A stretch of DNA of 64,000 nt from JBBDWZ01 sp050732575 (GCA_050732575.1 JBOHRF010000001.1:1-64000), one strand, 5' to 3'. Positions 33,758 to 43,305 are shown, counted from the first letter of the stretch. Made by a program: numbers and translations. The notes: a model not told the origin generated them from the sequence alone.

Positions 33758-35293
33758 TCATCCCAATGCGTACTTGGTGGTGACATCGGCGTCGGCGGGG
33801 CCGGCCAGGAGTCGGAATTCGTCCTGACGCATGAGCGGATCATCGCGCAGGTCGACGTTGATCTTGAAGGATTGCTCGAGGTGGCGCAGGAAGCCGGGCT
33901 CTTCTTCCAGGATGAAGAGCGCCACATGCGGGTGCACGCGGACGGTGACTTCTTTTTCCTTTTGCTGGACGGCGGCTCTGCGCACGGCGCGTTCGATTCT
34001 GCGGATCACGGTTTCGGGCCGGAATACGCGGCCCGTGCCGCCGCAGGCCGTGCACGACTCGGTCATCGAGTGGTAAAGCGAGGGGCGCACGCGTTGGCGC
34101 GTCATTTCCACCAGGCCAAGTTCGGAGACCTGGAATGCGCGCGTGCGGGCCCGATCGCGAGACAGATGCTGGCGCAGCTCCTGGAGGACACGCTCCTGGT
34201 TGGCGCGAGTCTCCATGTCGATGAAGTCGCAGACGATGATGCCGCCTATGTCACGCAGACGAAGTTGGCGTGCGACTTCACGAGCGGCATCGAGATTGGT
34301 CTTGAGAATGGTCTTCTCGGGATCCTTCTTGCCGGTGTAGCGACCGGTATTCACATCAATGGAAACGAGTGCTTCCGTGGGCTCGATGATGATGTAACCG
34401 CCGGAGGGCAACTCGACCCGGCGCTGGAAGGCCTCGCGAATGGAATCTTCGACGCCGTACACGTCGAAGAGGGGCACGGGGTCCGAGTAGAGCTGCACGC
34501 GCTCCATCAGCTCGGGGTCGATGGCGCGCAAGTATTGCCGCACCTCGTTGTGCACATCCTTGTTGTCGATGATGAGCTTGTCCACCTTGTCGGTGAACAC
34601 ATCGCGGATGATGCCACTGGTGAGCTTGGCCTCGCGATGAATCAGTGACGGTGGCCGCGCCGATTTTGCCTTTTTCTGGATTTTCTTCCAGGTGCCGTGC
34701 AAGGTGTTGAACTCGCGTTCGAACTTCTCACGCGTGAGCTCCTCACCGACCGTACGGATGATGACGCCGCCTGCACCCTCGGGTACTACTTCGCGCGCAA
34801 TGCCACGCAGGCGGGAGCGCTCGTCGCGCTCCTGGATCTTGCGGCTGACACCGATGTGACGTGAGCCCGGCATATAGACCAGAAAACGTCCGGGTAACGA
34901 GACGTGCGTGGTGACCCGCGCACCTTTGGTGCTGATGGGCTCCTTGGAGACCTGAACGAGCTTGCGTTCACCCTTCTGAATGAGGTCCTGGATGGGCGAG
35001 TATTTGCGTCGATCGCGCTCATCTTCGTCCTCTTCATCATCGGCGTCATCATCGGCGCCATTGGTCTCGGGCGAAACGTCGGAAGCGTGGAGGAAGGCGG
35101 CTTTCTCGAGGCCAATATCCACAAATGCGGCCTGAATGCCGGGCAGGACTGCCTGGACCGCACCCAGGTAAATATCGCCCACGATCCGCTCCGTATCGGC
35201 GCGGTCCACCATGAGCTCAACCAGCGTGTCATCTTCCAGAATGGCCACGCGCGTTTCCTGCGGCGTGGCGGATATGAGAATCTCTCGCTTCAT
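33758..35293 (-). CDS. rng: ribonuclease E/G family endoribonuclease
   Basis: RNase G-type enzyme (511 residues), cleaving single-stranded RNA in rRNA maturation and mRNA decay. The S1 domain (about 36-130) is interrupted by a strongly acidic insert, DDDADDEEDEDERD (81-94). The catalytic Mg-binding aspartates are Asp313 (SIDVNTGRYTG) and Asp356 (CDFIDM), and the Zn-link is Cys414-Thr-Ala-Cys417. No long RNase E C-terminal scaffold is present. It shares ATGA with the acyl-CoA dehydrogenase gene upstream. Confidence 0.95.
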   Translation of the reverse strand: MKREILISATPQETRVAILEDDTLVELMVDRADTERIVGDIYLGAVQAVLPGIQAAFVDIGLEKAAFLHASDVSPETNGADDDADDEEDEDERDRRKYSPIQDLIQKGERKLVQVSKEPISTKGARVTTHVSLPGRFLVYMPGSRHIGVSRKIQERDERSRLRGIAREVVPEGAGGVIIRTVGEELTREKFEREFNTLHGTWKKIQKKAKSARPPSLIHREAKLTSGIIRDVFTDKVDKLIIDNKDVHNEVRQYLRAIDPELMERVQLYSDPVPLFDVYGVEDSIREAFQRRVELPSGGYIIIEPTEALVSIDVNTGRYTGKKDPEKTILKTNLDAAREVARQLRLRDIGGIIVCDFIDMETRANQERVLQELRQHLSRDRARTRAFQVSELGLVEMTRQRVRPSLYHSMTESCTACGGTGRVFRPETVIRRIERAVRRAAVQQKEKEVTVRVHPHVALFILEEEPGFLRHLEQSFKINVDLRDDPLMRQDEFRLLAGPADADVTTKYALG

Positions 35294-36516
35294 GCTCCCG
35301 GGTCTTCGGGCCTATCAGCGAACAGGCTACGGGCAATGACCATGCGTTGCACTTCGCTGGTGCCCTCTCCGATTTCGCAGATCTTGTTGTCACGCATCAT
35401 GCGTTCGACCGCGTACTGCGTACTGTAGCCATGGGCACCGTGCAGCTGGACGGCGCGCGTGGTAATGCGCATTGCGGCTTCGCTAGCGAACAACTTGGCC
35501 ATCGATGCCGCCTGAGTGTAGGGACGTGCTGTCTCTTTGAGCCAGGCGGCGTAATAGATGAGGTGGCGGGCCGCGGCGATCTCGGTCGCCATATCGGCCA
35601 GCGTAAACTGAATACCCTGAAAATCCTTGAGGGGTCGATCGAACTGGCGGCGACCCTGAGTGTAATTGATGCACGAGTCCAGGGCGCCCTGAGCCAGTCC
35701 CAGGGAAAGCGCGGCCACGCCGATCCGGCCTGCATCCAGCGTCTTCATGAAGTTGATGAAGCCGTCGCCTTCCTGACCCAGACGATTCTCCAGGGGCACC
35801 TCCACATCCTGCAACAGCAACTCTCGAGTATCCGATGCGCGCCAGCCCATCTTGTCTTCTTTCTTGCCCGCCTTCACACCATGCATGAAGGGCTCGAGCT
35901 CGGGCGCATGCCCGATGCCAAGCGAGCGCGTCACTTCCAAGTCGGTGGTGGGCTTGGTGACAATGAAGCTGGTAATGCCGCGCGCTTTCTTCTGGCGATC
36001 GGTGACGGCCGTTACGACGAAGATTTCACCCACGCCCGCATGGGTAATGAAGATCTTGCTGCCGTTCAGGCGATAGCCACCGTTTGAGGGAACGGCCGTG
36101 GTACGGGAAGCACCTGCATCCGATCCAGCGCTGGGCTCGGTGAGCCCAAAGCCACCCAATACCCGGCCGCTGGCCAGGAGCGGAACGTAGCGGCGCTGTT
36201 GCGCATCACTTCCGAAATTCACGATCGGCGAGGTAGCCAGTGTGGAGTGCGCGCTGACTGTAATGGAATGGCTGGCATCGACACGGGCGAGCTCTTCGAT
36301 GGTCAGAATGTAGCTGAGGTAGTCCCTTCCCTGACCGCCCAGATCCCTGGGTACATTGACGCCAAACAGGCCGAGCTCGGCCATTTTTTTGACGTTTTGC
36401 CAGGGGAAACAACTATCCAGATCCGCTCGGGTAGCGATGGGCGCAATCTCCGCTTCCGCGAATTCGCGCACCTGGCTGCGAAAGGTCTCGTGTTCTTTTG
36501 TGAGGTAGATCTCCAT
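35290..36516 (-). CDS. acyl-CoA dehydrogenase
   Basis: A 408-residue FAD-dependent acyl-CoA dehydrogenase, making 2-enoyl-CoA and passing electrons to ETF. GFGLTEPSAGSDAG, the FAD-binding QFDRPLKDFQGIQF region and LHGAHGYSTQYAVERMMRD are family signatures. The catalytic base is the Glu of EIGEGTSEVQRMVIARSL near residue 390. Most like short-chain (butyryl or isovaleryl type) members, although chain length cannot be fixed from sequence. It starts 96 bases after recQ and overlaps rng by four bases. Confidence 0.94.
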   Translation of the reverse strand: MEIYLTKEHETFRSQVREFAEAEIAPIATRADLDSCFPWQNVKKMAELGLFGVNVPRDLGGQGRDYLSYILTIEELARVDASHSITVSAHSTLATSPIVNFGSDAQQRRYVPLLASGRVLGGFGLTEPSAGSDAGASRTTAVPSNGGYRLNGSKIFITHAGVGEIFVVTAVTDRQKKARGITSFIVTKPTTDLEVTRSLGIGHAPELEPFMHGVKAGKKEDKMGWRASDTRELLLQDVEVPLENRLGQEGDGFINFMKTLDAGRIGVAALSLGLAQGALDSCINYTQGRRQFDRPLKDFQGIQFTLADMATEIAAARHLIYYAAWLKETARPYTQAASMAKLFASEAAMRITTRAVQLHGAHGYSTQYAVERMMRDNKICEIGEGTSEVQRMVIARSLFADRPEDPGA

Positions 36517-36612
36517 CCCAACCCATCATTCAGGAAACCCGGAAAGCTACCCATCCGTCCAGAGAGTGGGAAGGGCGCTCTACTCAGGCAAAGCCATCGA
36601 TCAAGACCGTAA

Positions 36613-38367
36613 TCAGGATTTGCGCCACGTTCGACGGATCCGCCCTATCCCGGGCCAGAGGCGGGCCGTAGACCGGGCCTGGCAGTTGTCGCAACCCATA
36701 CAATGAGGGGCCTCGGGCTGCTCGCCGAAATAACGCAGCAGGAAAGCGCGCCGGCAGCCCGGGTAGGTCGTGTAGCCACGCATACGCTCCAGTCGGATTT
36801 GCTCGCGCCGGCGCTGTTCCTGCACTTCGCGCCAGTCGCTGGCGGTCGGTGCCCGCAGCAGCTGAAAGGCGCTGGCCGAACGATGCGGCTCCCATTCGAT
36901 GAACCGATCATTGGCCAGCAACGTGAGGTCTTGCATCACGGCATCGAAATCGCCGTGGCGGCGTAACTCGCTCCAGCTGAACTCAATACCGGCATAAAGG
37001 CGGTGAGCGCCCAGCCGGTCGCCGAGTGCCTGCAGCAAGTGAGCGGCCCGCACAGCACGCGCATTGGCGTACGTGAGAGCGCGCTCCAGGGTCACGACCA
37101 GACGAAGACGCGGTAGGCCGTTGCGGTGCGCCACAATCTCGAGGCAGCCCAAACGACGCAGTGTGGCGAAGGCAGCTTCCGCCTGTCGTGCACTGCACCC
37201 GCTCACGGCGCGCGCTACGGAATCGGCCGTGAGCAGCACATCATCCGCAGCAATGCGTTGGGCCATCGTACGCCACACGTTTTCCAGAAGTGTCTGAGAT
37301 GGGTGAGCCTGATCGAGCAGGAACTCGTGAGTGCGATAGTCCTCGCGGCCACAGAGAATGAGGCAATGCGCGGGTTGATTGTCCCGGCCCGCGCGACCGG
37401 CCTCCTGATAGTACGCCTCCAGCGAACCGGGATGGTCATAGTGCACGACCAGGCGCACGTCCGGCTTATCGATCCCCATACCGAACGCATTTGTGGCCAC
37501 GACAACACCTGCTGTACCGGCAATGAATTTCTCCTGCAAGCGGTGCCGATCTGCAGGTGACAAGCCAGCGTGATACGCCACCGCGCGAGTGCCGCGTGCG
37601 TTGAGCAAATCACTGAGCGCTTCCACGCGTTTGCGCGTGGACGCATAGGCAATCGAAACGCCATCGTGCCGACCGGGCTTCAGCAGCCGCGCGAATTCAC
37701 GATCCTTCGCCGACTCGTTTTCAGCCGGTTGAACGGCCCAGGAGAGATTGGGCCGGTCAAAGCCGCGGGCAATGATCTGTGGACTGCGCAGCGCCAGCAT
37801 GCGCACAATGTCGGAGCGAACTTCAGGCGTAGCCGTAGCGGTCAACGCGATGACCGGGCAGCGCAAATCGCGACGCAGGCGTCCGAGTCGAGCGTAGCTG
37901 GGACGGAAATCTTTGCCCCATTGGGAAACGCAGTGTGCTTCATCGACAGCCAGCATGGATACCGCGAGTTGTCCCAGCTGCTGCTTGAAGGCAGGGCTGT
38001 CGAATCGTTCGGGTGCAAGGTAAAGCAGTTTGACCAGGCCACAGCGCACGGACTCGAGACGGTCGAGGATCTCTTTGGGCTTGAGCGTGGAGTTGATGAA
38101 GGTGGCGGCAATACCACGGCCGCGCAGATTGTCCACCTGGTCTTTCATCAGAGAGATGAGTGGACTGACTACGATGGTCAACCCGGGCAACACTTGTGAT
38201 GGGATCTGATAACAGAGGCTCTTGCCACCACCCGTGGGCATGAGCACCAGTGCGTCGCGTCCAGCAAGAACGCACTCGATGGCCGGCTTCTGGCCGCCCC
38301 GGAAATCCGGGTAACCGTAATGCCGCTGCAGGACGGCTCGTGCCTGCTCGAGGAGATCCACGCCCAA
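36613..38367 (-). CDS. recQ: ATP-dependent DNA helicase RecQ
   Basis: A 584-residue RecQ, a 3'-5' helicase in recombination and fork repair. Walker A is MPTGGGKSLCYQIPS (43-57) and the DEAH box is AVDEAHCVSQWG. The arginine-finger motif YYQEAGRAGRD is present, and the RecQ-Ct zinc-binding cysteines are in GCRRAFLLRYFGE and CMGCDNC at the C-terminus. There is no HRDC domain, so it is of the shorter form. It lies alone, with a 153-base gap upstream. Confidence 0.95.
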   Translation of the reverse strand: MGVDLLEQARAVLQRHYGYPDFRGGQKPAIECVLAGRDALVLMPTGGGKSLCYQIPSQVLPGLTIVVSPLISLMKDQVDNLRGRGIAATFINSTLKPKEILDRLESVRCGLVKLLYLAPERFDSPAFKQQLGQLAVSMLAVDEAHCVSQWGKDFRPSYARLGRLRRDLRCPVIALTATATPEVRSDIVRMLALRSPQIIARGFDRPNLSWAVQPAENESAKDREFARLLKPGRHDGVSIAYASTRKRVEALSDLLNARGTRAVAYHAGLSPADRHRLQEKFIAGTAGVVVATNAFGMGIDKPDVRLVVHYDHPGSLEAYYQEAGRAGRDNQPAHCLILCGREDYRTHEFLLDQAHPSQTLLENVWRTMAQRIAADDVLLTADSVARAVSGCSARQAEAAFATLRRLGCLEIVAHRNGLPRLRLVVTLERALTYANARAVRAAHLLQALGDRLGAHRLYAGIEFSWSELRRHGDFDAVMQDLTLLANDRFIEWEPHRSASAFQLLRAPTASDWREVQEQRRREQIRLERMRGYTTYPGCRRAFLLRYFGEQPEAPHCMGCDNCQARSTARLWPGIGRIRRTWRKS

Positions 38368-38459
38368 CGTTGGCTAACGGCACGGGGCACTACCATGGCA
38401 GTATCGGCATCCGCGCAAGCAACAGCATAGCGCAGGCTTCGAGCTTAACAGATTTACGG

Positions 38460-38494
38460 GACGAGCATCAGAACGACCACAACGGGTGCTCGTC
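38460..38494 (-). terminator. weak hairpin after the long metabolic operon
   Basis: 8-bp arms GACGAGCA (38460-38467) and TGCTCGTC (38487-38494) with a 19-base loop, in the gap between the end of the 69-residue membrane protein gene and recQ. The U-tract is poor, so this is tentative. Confidence 0.3.
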
Positions 38495-38520
38495 TGTAAG
38501 TCGTTATCTGTTCCGCGAAA

Positions 38521-38730
38521 TCACTCTGTGGGCGGTGGCGAACGGTCGCGTCCCAGGAACCGCAGACAGACACCTAGCAGCAACACGCCGATGGCGACGT
38601 TGACGATCCAGCTTTTCTTCATGATGATGCCAGCACTGGCAATAGCGGCGCCCAGGCAGAAAATCGCGATCTTCGCGTTGATGAAGCGGTCCGGCCCCGT
38701 TTTCTTGCGGGACGGCCGGAACAGGCTCAT
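38521..38730 (-). CDS. small two-helix membrane protein
   Basis: A 69-residue protein with basic N-terminus (FRPSRKKTGPDRF) and two transmembrane segments (about 19-36 and 39-57). No family is recognised. Its ATG overlaps the upstream hydratase stop by one base (TGATG), making it the last gene of the operon. A role in the acyl-CoA pathway is not evident. Confidence 0.65.
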   Translation of the reverse strand: MSLFRPSRKKTGPDRFINAKIAIFCLGAAIASAGIIMKKSWIVNVAIGVLLLGVCLRFLGRDRSPPPTE

Positions 38731-39512
38731 CAGGACTTCCTCTTTCGACCGGCCAGGAACTGCTGCACACCCTGACGGCAATCCGGTGTCAAACGGGCGA
38801 GGGTGTTGACTTCGATGCCGCGGCGCACGGCCTGGTCGAACGTGAAGCCGTCGGTATCGTAGAGCAGGCGCTTGATGAGTTGGAGCGCCGATGCCGAGCG
38901 AGTGGCCAACTCATCGGCGAGTGCTTGCACCTCCCGGTCCAGTTCGGCATCCGCAACCACGCGATTGAACAAGCCCAGCCGTTGAGCTTCCAGCGCCGGA
39001 ATCACAGTGCCCAGAGTGGTCAACTCAAAGGCAACCTTTTCGCCCACCACGCGCTTGAGCAGGGCCATGACCATGGCCGGTACAAATCCGAGTTTCACCT
39101 CGGTGTAGCTGAGTTTGGCTGAATTCGTAGCGATGACCAAATCGCAAGCGGTGGCCAGGCCTGCTCCACCGGCAAAAACGTTGCCGTGCACGGCGGCCAC
39201 GATGGGTCGGGGCAATTGCCGCATGCGGATGAGCAGATTTCCGATGGTAGCCGCATCATCCATGTTGGCAAGCGGATCCGAGGTAGCGGCCATGCGCTCC
39301 AGCTGATCCAGATCCGCGCCCGCGCAGAAGTCCGGGCCGGCGCCGCGCAACACGATCACGCGGATGCCGTCTTCCTGGCTGGCCAGCTCAAACGCCTCCG
39401 CCAGCTCGCGCAGGGTCAGGTCATCGAGTGCGTTACGCTTTTCCGGTCGATTCAGGGTGAGAGTGGCGATGGCGCCATGCACGCCATAGTGAATGCGCTG
39501 ATACTCGCTCAT
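38730..39512 (-). CDS. enoyl-CoA hydratase family protein, methylglutaconyl-CoA hydratase (LiuC/AtuE)-like
   Basis: A 260-residue crotonase-fold enzyme. The first hydratase acid position is Gly118 (NVFAGGAGLATACDLVIA), while Glu138 (SYTEVKLGFVPA) is retained. A GGxG motif with a single glutamate is seen in methylglutaconyl- and isohexenylglutaconyl-CoA hydratases, which act after a biotin carboxylase in leucine and acyclic terpene catabolism. That assignment is strengthened by the neighbouring carboxyltransferase and AtuA-like genes, but remains an inference. Confidence 0.85.
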   Translation of the reverse strand: MSEYQRIHYGVHGAIATLTLNRPEKRNALDDLTLRELAEAFELASQEDGIRVIVLRGAGPDFCAGADLDQLERMAATSDPLANMDDAATIGNLLIRMRQLPRPIVAAVHGNVFAGGAGLATACDLVIATNSAKLSYTEVKLGFVPAMVMALLKRVVGEKVAFELTTLGTVIPALEAQRLGLFNRVVADAELDREVQALADELATRSASALQLIKRLLYDTDGFTFDQAVRRGIEVNTLARLTPDCRQGVQQFLAGRKRKS

Positions 39513-39844
39513 AGACCCTGCAGCAGATCATCGGGCACGTTGACCTCCATGCGCAGAAGCGCGGTGGAGAAGGTTTTGCCCTGCGCGTCGGTCATGAGCG
39601 AGACCGTGCCACCGCCGTCCAGCGCTTCATGCAGCAGGAAGTTGAGCGCCCAGATGTTGGGCAGCTCGAAGCGCTCGACCCGTCCCTTCACCATGTCGCC
39701 GAAGTGTTGCTTCACGCGTTGGGCCGTGATTTCCTTCACAATGATGGGATAGAGCGCGGGCCGGAGCGCGATCACGCCCACATTCACCGTATCGCCCTTG
39801 TCACCAGAGCGGCCGTGCGCAATGCGGACCAGCAGCACTTTCAT
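39509..39844 (-). CDS. AtuA-like ferredoxin-fold protein (detached C-terminal domain of AtuA)
   Basis: A 111-residue protein beginning MKVLLVRIAHGRSGDKGDTV, the hallmark start of the small domain that in many AtuA proteins is fused behind the DUF1446 domain. Here it is separate and overlaps the DUF1446 gene by ATGA and the hydratase gene by ATGA. The biochemical role is unknown; the fold is thought to aid handling of branched acyl-CoAs. Confidence 0.85.
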   Translation of the reverse strand: MKVLLVRIAHGRSGDKGDTVNVGVIALRPALYPIIVKEITAQRVKQHFGDMVKGRVERFELPNIWALNFLLHEALDGGGTVSLMTDAQGKTFSTALLRMEVNVPDDLLQGL

Positions 39845-41214
39845 GCGGAAGTGACCTCGACACGCAGATGCGGTTCTATCTCGCGTCGGTCGATCAGGGC
39901 CGGCCAGTACGCAACGATGTCCTGCACCTTGGGACGGCCACCCGCAAACCCGGTCACGGTAGGCGGGCCGGTCAACACGAGGGGCGCCAACTCGCGCGTG
40001 AACATCTCAATGGGCGGCTTTTGCGCTGCGCGCACGGCAATGCGCAACTCTACTTCGGGCTGGTCGGCGCGCGGTGGACCGGCCAGGTGGCCGTGGATTG
40101 CGTTCCAACCCACGAGCTCGGTACGAATGGCGTCGAACGTTGCGCCCATGCGATCGAGACGCTCGCGCAGCACTCGGTCCGCGAGCTGCGCCTTGGCCAC
40201 GGCATCGGGCCAACCATACACGAGCGTGCCCACGGCCTTGTAGCCGGCTTGATACGAGATGGAGACCTTGAGCTTGTCGGTGTTGGGGCGTCCCTTCACG
40301 CCCGTCACCTGCACGCGGTCGGTCCCGACCTCCGCGAGTTGAATGGTAGTGAAATCCGCCACCACGTCGGGCGTGATGTATTCGACTGGGTTACCCAGTT
40401 CATACAGGATCTGCTCGGCTACCACGGCGCGGGTGATTTTGCCACCGGTCCCGTCATGCTTGGTCACCACGAAACTGCCATCGGCCGATGCTTCGATGAT
40501 GGGAAACCCGATATCGGCCAGATCCGTGATATGTTGCCATTCGATCAACGAATTGCCGCCCGATGCCTGGGCGCCGCACTCGTTGATATGGCCTGCCACG
40601 ACCCCCGCGGCCAGACGGTCCCAGTCACCGTTGTTCCAGCCAAACGCGTGCACCATGGGCGCGTAGGTCAATGCCGTGTCCGTGGAGCGGCCGGTGATGA
40701 CCACAGTTGCGTTGCGCGCCAGCGCCTGAACGATGGGCTGAGCGCCGAGGTAGGCGTTGGCGCTGAGCACACTCGGCAACACGTCCGTGAGCGGCCTGCC
40801 CGTGTCCAGATTGGAGAGTTGGTGTCCACGTTCAATCAATTGCGGGAGACGGAGCAGAATGTCATCGCCGAGTACGACACCAACGCGCACGCTGTCTTTC
40901 AGGCCCGCCTTCCTGGCCTCTGCCAGGACGGCATCACGGCAGGCTTCGATGTTCACGCCGCCGGCATTAGCAATCACCCGTATGTTGCGTTTGACGCAGT
41001 CGGGCAGAATGTCGGCCATGAGCGGCACGAAGTCACGCGCGTAGCCCTGCGTCGCGTCACGCGACCGCTGCTTTTGCAGAATCGACATGGTGACTTCAGC
41101 CAGGTAGTCGAGCATCAGATAGTCGATGGGGCCGCGCCGCACCTGGGCCGCAGGTGCGCTGAGCAGATCACCCCAAAAGCCCTGGCCGGCGGCAATACGG
41201 ATAGTCCGCTTCAC
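39841..41214 (-). CDS. acyclic terpene utilization AtuA family protein (DUF1446)
   Basis: A 457-residue DUF1446 protein. Landmarks are GQGFWGDLLSAP near the N-terminus, VIANAGGVNIEACRDAV, VVITGRSTDTALTYAP and HINECGAQASGGN. AtuA is required for citronellol/geraniol catabolism in Pseudomonas and its homologues also sit in leucine-degradation clusters, but no enzymatic reaction is established. The gene lies between the carboxyltransferase and the small AtuA-like protein, with ATGA overlaps on both sides. Confidence 0.9.
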   Translation of the reverse strand: MKRTIRIAAGQGFWGDLLSAPAAQVRRGPIDYLMLDYLAEVTMSILQKQRSRDATQGYARDFVPLMADILPDCVKRNIRVIANAGGVNIEACRDAVLAEARKAGLKDSVRVGVVLGDDILLRLPQLIERGHQLSNLDTGRPLTDVLPSVLSANAYLGAQPIVQALARNATVVITGRSTDTALTYAPMVHAFGWNNGDWDRLAAGVVAGHINECGAQASGGNSLIEWQHITDLADIGFPIIEASADGSFVVTKHDGTGGKITRAVVAEQILYELGNPVEYITPDVVADFTTIQLAEVGTDRVQVTGVKGRPNTDKLKVSISYQAGYKAVGTLVYGWPDAVAKAQLADRVLRERLDRMGATFDAIRTELVGWNAIHGHLAGPPRADQPEVELRIAVRAAQKPPIEMFTRELAPLVLTGPPTVTGFAGGRPKVQDIVAYWPALIDRREIEPHLRVEVTSA

Positions 41215-42854
41215 GGCGCGATTTGCGGCAAAGCGCCAAAGGGTCCAACATGCGGTCCGGCGTTGTGCAACGTGCTGCGCAGCGCCAGAGCCAGCACTTC
41301 CCGCGTGTCCTCGGGTTGGATGACGGCGTCCACGAAACCGCGCGCCGCCGCGTAACGTGCATCGAGCTGCTGCTCGTAGTCGGCGCGCACGGCGTCTATG
41401 CGGCCGCGCAACTCTGCATCCGGCTCACGTTTCTGCTTCTTCAGTTCCTCCAATTGCGGGCCGAACAACGCCATGACGGCACTTTCCCCTTCCATCACGC
41501 CCATGCGGCCAGTCGGCCAGGTAAAGATGAAGTCGGGATCGAAGCCCTGACCCGCCATAGCGTAATAGCCGGCACCGGATGCGTGATTGATGGTCAGCAC
41601 GATCTTGGGCACGGTCGCGGTGGCCATGGCCTCAACGAAACGTGCACCGGCGCGAATAATGCCGCTGTGCTCGGCCTCCGATCCGACCATGAAGCCACTC
41701 ACATCCTGGATGAACAGCAAGGGCGTGCGGTGACGGTTCATGGTTTCGATGAAATAGGCCGTTTTCTCCGCGCTCTCCGTGTAGATGATGCCACCAAAAC
41801 GTGGCGGGCCGCCTTTCTTCGGCTTGATCATGCCGCGCGCATTGGTGATGACGCCAACGGCAACCCCCTGTATACGGCCGGTTCCGCAAATCATCTCGGG
41901 CGCATACCCCGACTGGAATTCGTCCAGGTGGCCTTCGTCGAGCAGGGCTTCCAGCAGCTGGCGCATGTCATAAGGCTGGCGGTGGTCGTCGGGCAGAATG
42001 GTGGCCAGGGAGGAAGCCGGGCGAGCCGGATCCACAACTGCGACCTGCGCGTCTGCAGGCGGATTGTAAGGAAGCTCAGCGATCAGCTCGCGCAGACGCG
42101 CGATGCAGCTGCGGTCGTCGGGCAGCTTGTAGTGGGCAACGCCGCTGATCTCCGTGTGCACGGCCGCGCCACCCAACTCTTCTGCATTGACACTCTGGCC
42201 GGTTGCGCCTTTGACCAGGTTAGGCCCGCCCAGACCCATGAAGCTCGTGTTTTCGACCATGAGAATGACGTCCGATAGCGCGGGCAAGTACGCGCCTCCG
42301 GCAATACACGGTCCCATGACGGCGGCAAGCTGTGGCACGTGGAGAAAACGCCGCATGAGAGAATTGTAGAAGAAGAGACGGCTGGCTCCGTACTGTCCGG
42401 GAAAGACGCCGCCCTGGTAGGGCAGGTTCACGCCCGCGGAATCGACCAGGTAAAGGATGGGCAGGCGCGAGCGCATGGCGATCTCCTGCGCACGCAGCAT
42501 CTTGGTAATCGTCTCAGGCCACCACGAACCCGCCTTCACTGTGGCATCGTTGGCGATCACCACCACGGGGCGCTGCTGCACCAGGCCCACGCCCGTCACT
42601 ACACCCGCGGCTGGCGCTTGCCCATCGTAGCGATCGTAGGCGACCAACAGGCCAATTTCCAGAAAATGCGCACCGGGATCGAGCAACAACGCAATACGCT
42701 CGCGCGCGGTGAGCTTACCCTGGGCATGCTGGCGCTCGATCTTTTCGGGCCCACCGCCCTCACGCAGGCGCGCCTCCAGCGCACGCAGTTGTGTGCTGAG
42801 TTCGGTCAGGCGCGAACGTGCACGGGGCGTGCGCGTCTTACTGCTTTGTTGCAT
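41211..42854 (-). CDS. acyl-CoA carboxylase carboxyltransferase (beta) subunit, MCC/GCC-like
   Basis: A 547-residue carboxyltransferase that moves CO2 from biotin to an acyl-CoA. Both crotonase-like halves are present. VDSAGVNLPYQGGVFP, VMGPCIAGGAYLPALSD and GPNLVKGATGQSVNAEELGG are closer to methylcrotonyl- and geranyl-CoA carboxylases (LiuB/AtuC) than to propionyl-CoA carboxylase. The ATG at 42854 is chosen by family N-terminus. No biotinylated alpha subunit gene is in the window, so the holoenzyme must draw it from elsewhere. It overlaps the B12-subunit gene by 17 bases. Confidence 0.9.
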   Translation of the reverse strand: MQQSSKTRTPRARSRLTELSTQLRALEARLREGGGPEKIERQHAQGKLTARERIALLLDPGAHFLEIGLLVAYDRYDGQAPAAGVVTGVGLVQQRPVVVIANDATVKAGSWWPETITKMLRAQEIAMRSRLPILYLVDSAGVNLPYQGGVFPGQYGASRLFFYNSLMRRFLHVPQLAAVMGPCIAGGAYLPALSDVILMVENTSFMGLGGPNLVKGATGQSVNAEELGGAAVHTEISGVAHYKLPDDRSCIARLRELIAELPYNPPADAQVAVVDPARPASSLATILPDDHRQPYDMRQLLEALLDEGHLDEFQSGYAPEMICGTGRIQGVAVGVITNARGMIKPKKGGPPRFGGIIYTESAEKTAYFIETMNRHRTPLLFIQDVSGFMVGSEAEHSGIIRAGARFVEAMATATVPKIVLTINHASGAGYYAMAGQGFDPDFIFTWPTGRMGVMEGESAVMALFGPQLEELKKQKREPDAELRGRIDAVRADYEQQLDARYAAARGFVDAVIQPEDTREVLALALRSTLHNAGPHVGPFGALPQIAP

Positions 42855-43251
42855 GTCGCTCGAACCAGTCGCGCACGAAGTCGATAGGCGCCGTGGTTGG
42901 TGTGCCGGGTCCGAACAATTTGCCCACACCCAGCGTCTCGAGGGCGGCGATATCCTCCTCGGGCATGATGCCACCGCCAATCACGAGTACGTCATCCTTG
43001 CCATCCTGGCGCAAGAGTTCGAGGATGCGCGGAAACAACGTCATATGCGCGCCCGAGAGTATGGAAAGAGCGACCACGTCCACGTCTTCCTGTACGGCGG
43101 CGGCGGCAATCATTTCCGGGGTCTGGTGCAGCCCGGTATAGATCACCTCGAAACCGGCGTCGCGGAAGGCACTGGCAATGACCTTGGCGCCGCGGTCATG
43201 GCCGTCCAGTCCGGGCTTGGCTACCAGAATGCGAATCTTACGTGAGTCCAT
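42838..43251 (-). CDS. icmB: B12-binding small subunit of acyl-CoA mutase (IcmB-like)
   Basis: A 137-residue cobalamin-binding Rossmann-like subunit. The base-off/His-on motif DxHxxG is Asp16, His18 and Gly21 (KPGLDGHDRGAKVIA), followed by the GLHQTPEMI and SILSGAH loops and GGGIMPEEDI. Its length is that of IcmB of Streptomyces and of the C-terminal domain of methylmalonyl-CoA mutase. The catalytic partner is the large subunit at 44772-46514, with a methyltransferase and a phosphatase gene in between. Confidence 0.9.
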   Translation of the reverse strand: MDSRKIRILVAKPGLDGHDRGAKVIASAFRDAGFEVIYTGLHQTPEMIAAAAVQEDVDVVALSILSGAHMTLFPRILELLRQDGKDDVLVIGGGIMPEEDIAALETLGVGKLFGPGTPTTAPIDFVRDWFERHATKQ

Positions 43252-43305
43252 TGTGCTCGGGTCAGTCGAAAAAGCGTGGATGAGAATGGCGACGCGGCAA
43301 CGAAT

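Noticed and set aside
33539..34648. 369-residue plus-strand reading frame starting in the 9-bp repeats
   Set aside because: It is antisense to rng; the first part is only MNR-type translation of the repeat array.
39868..41355. 495-residue plus-strand reading frame
   Set aside because: Antisense shadow of the DUF1446 gene; the sequence is His/Arg-rich without domains.
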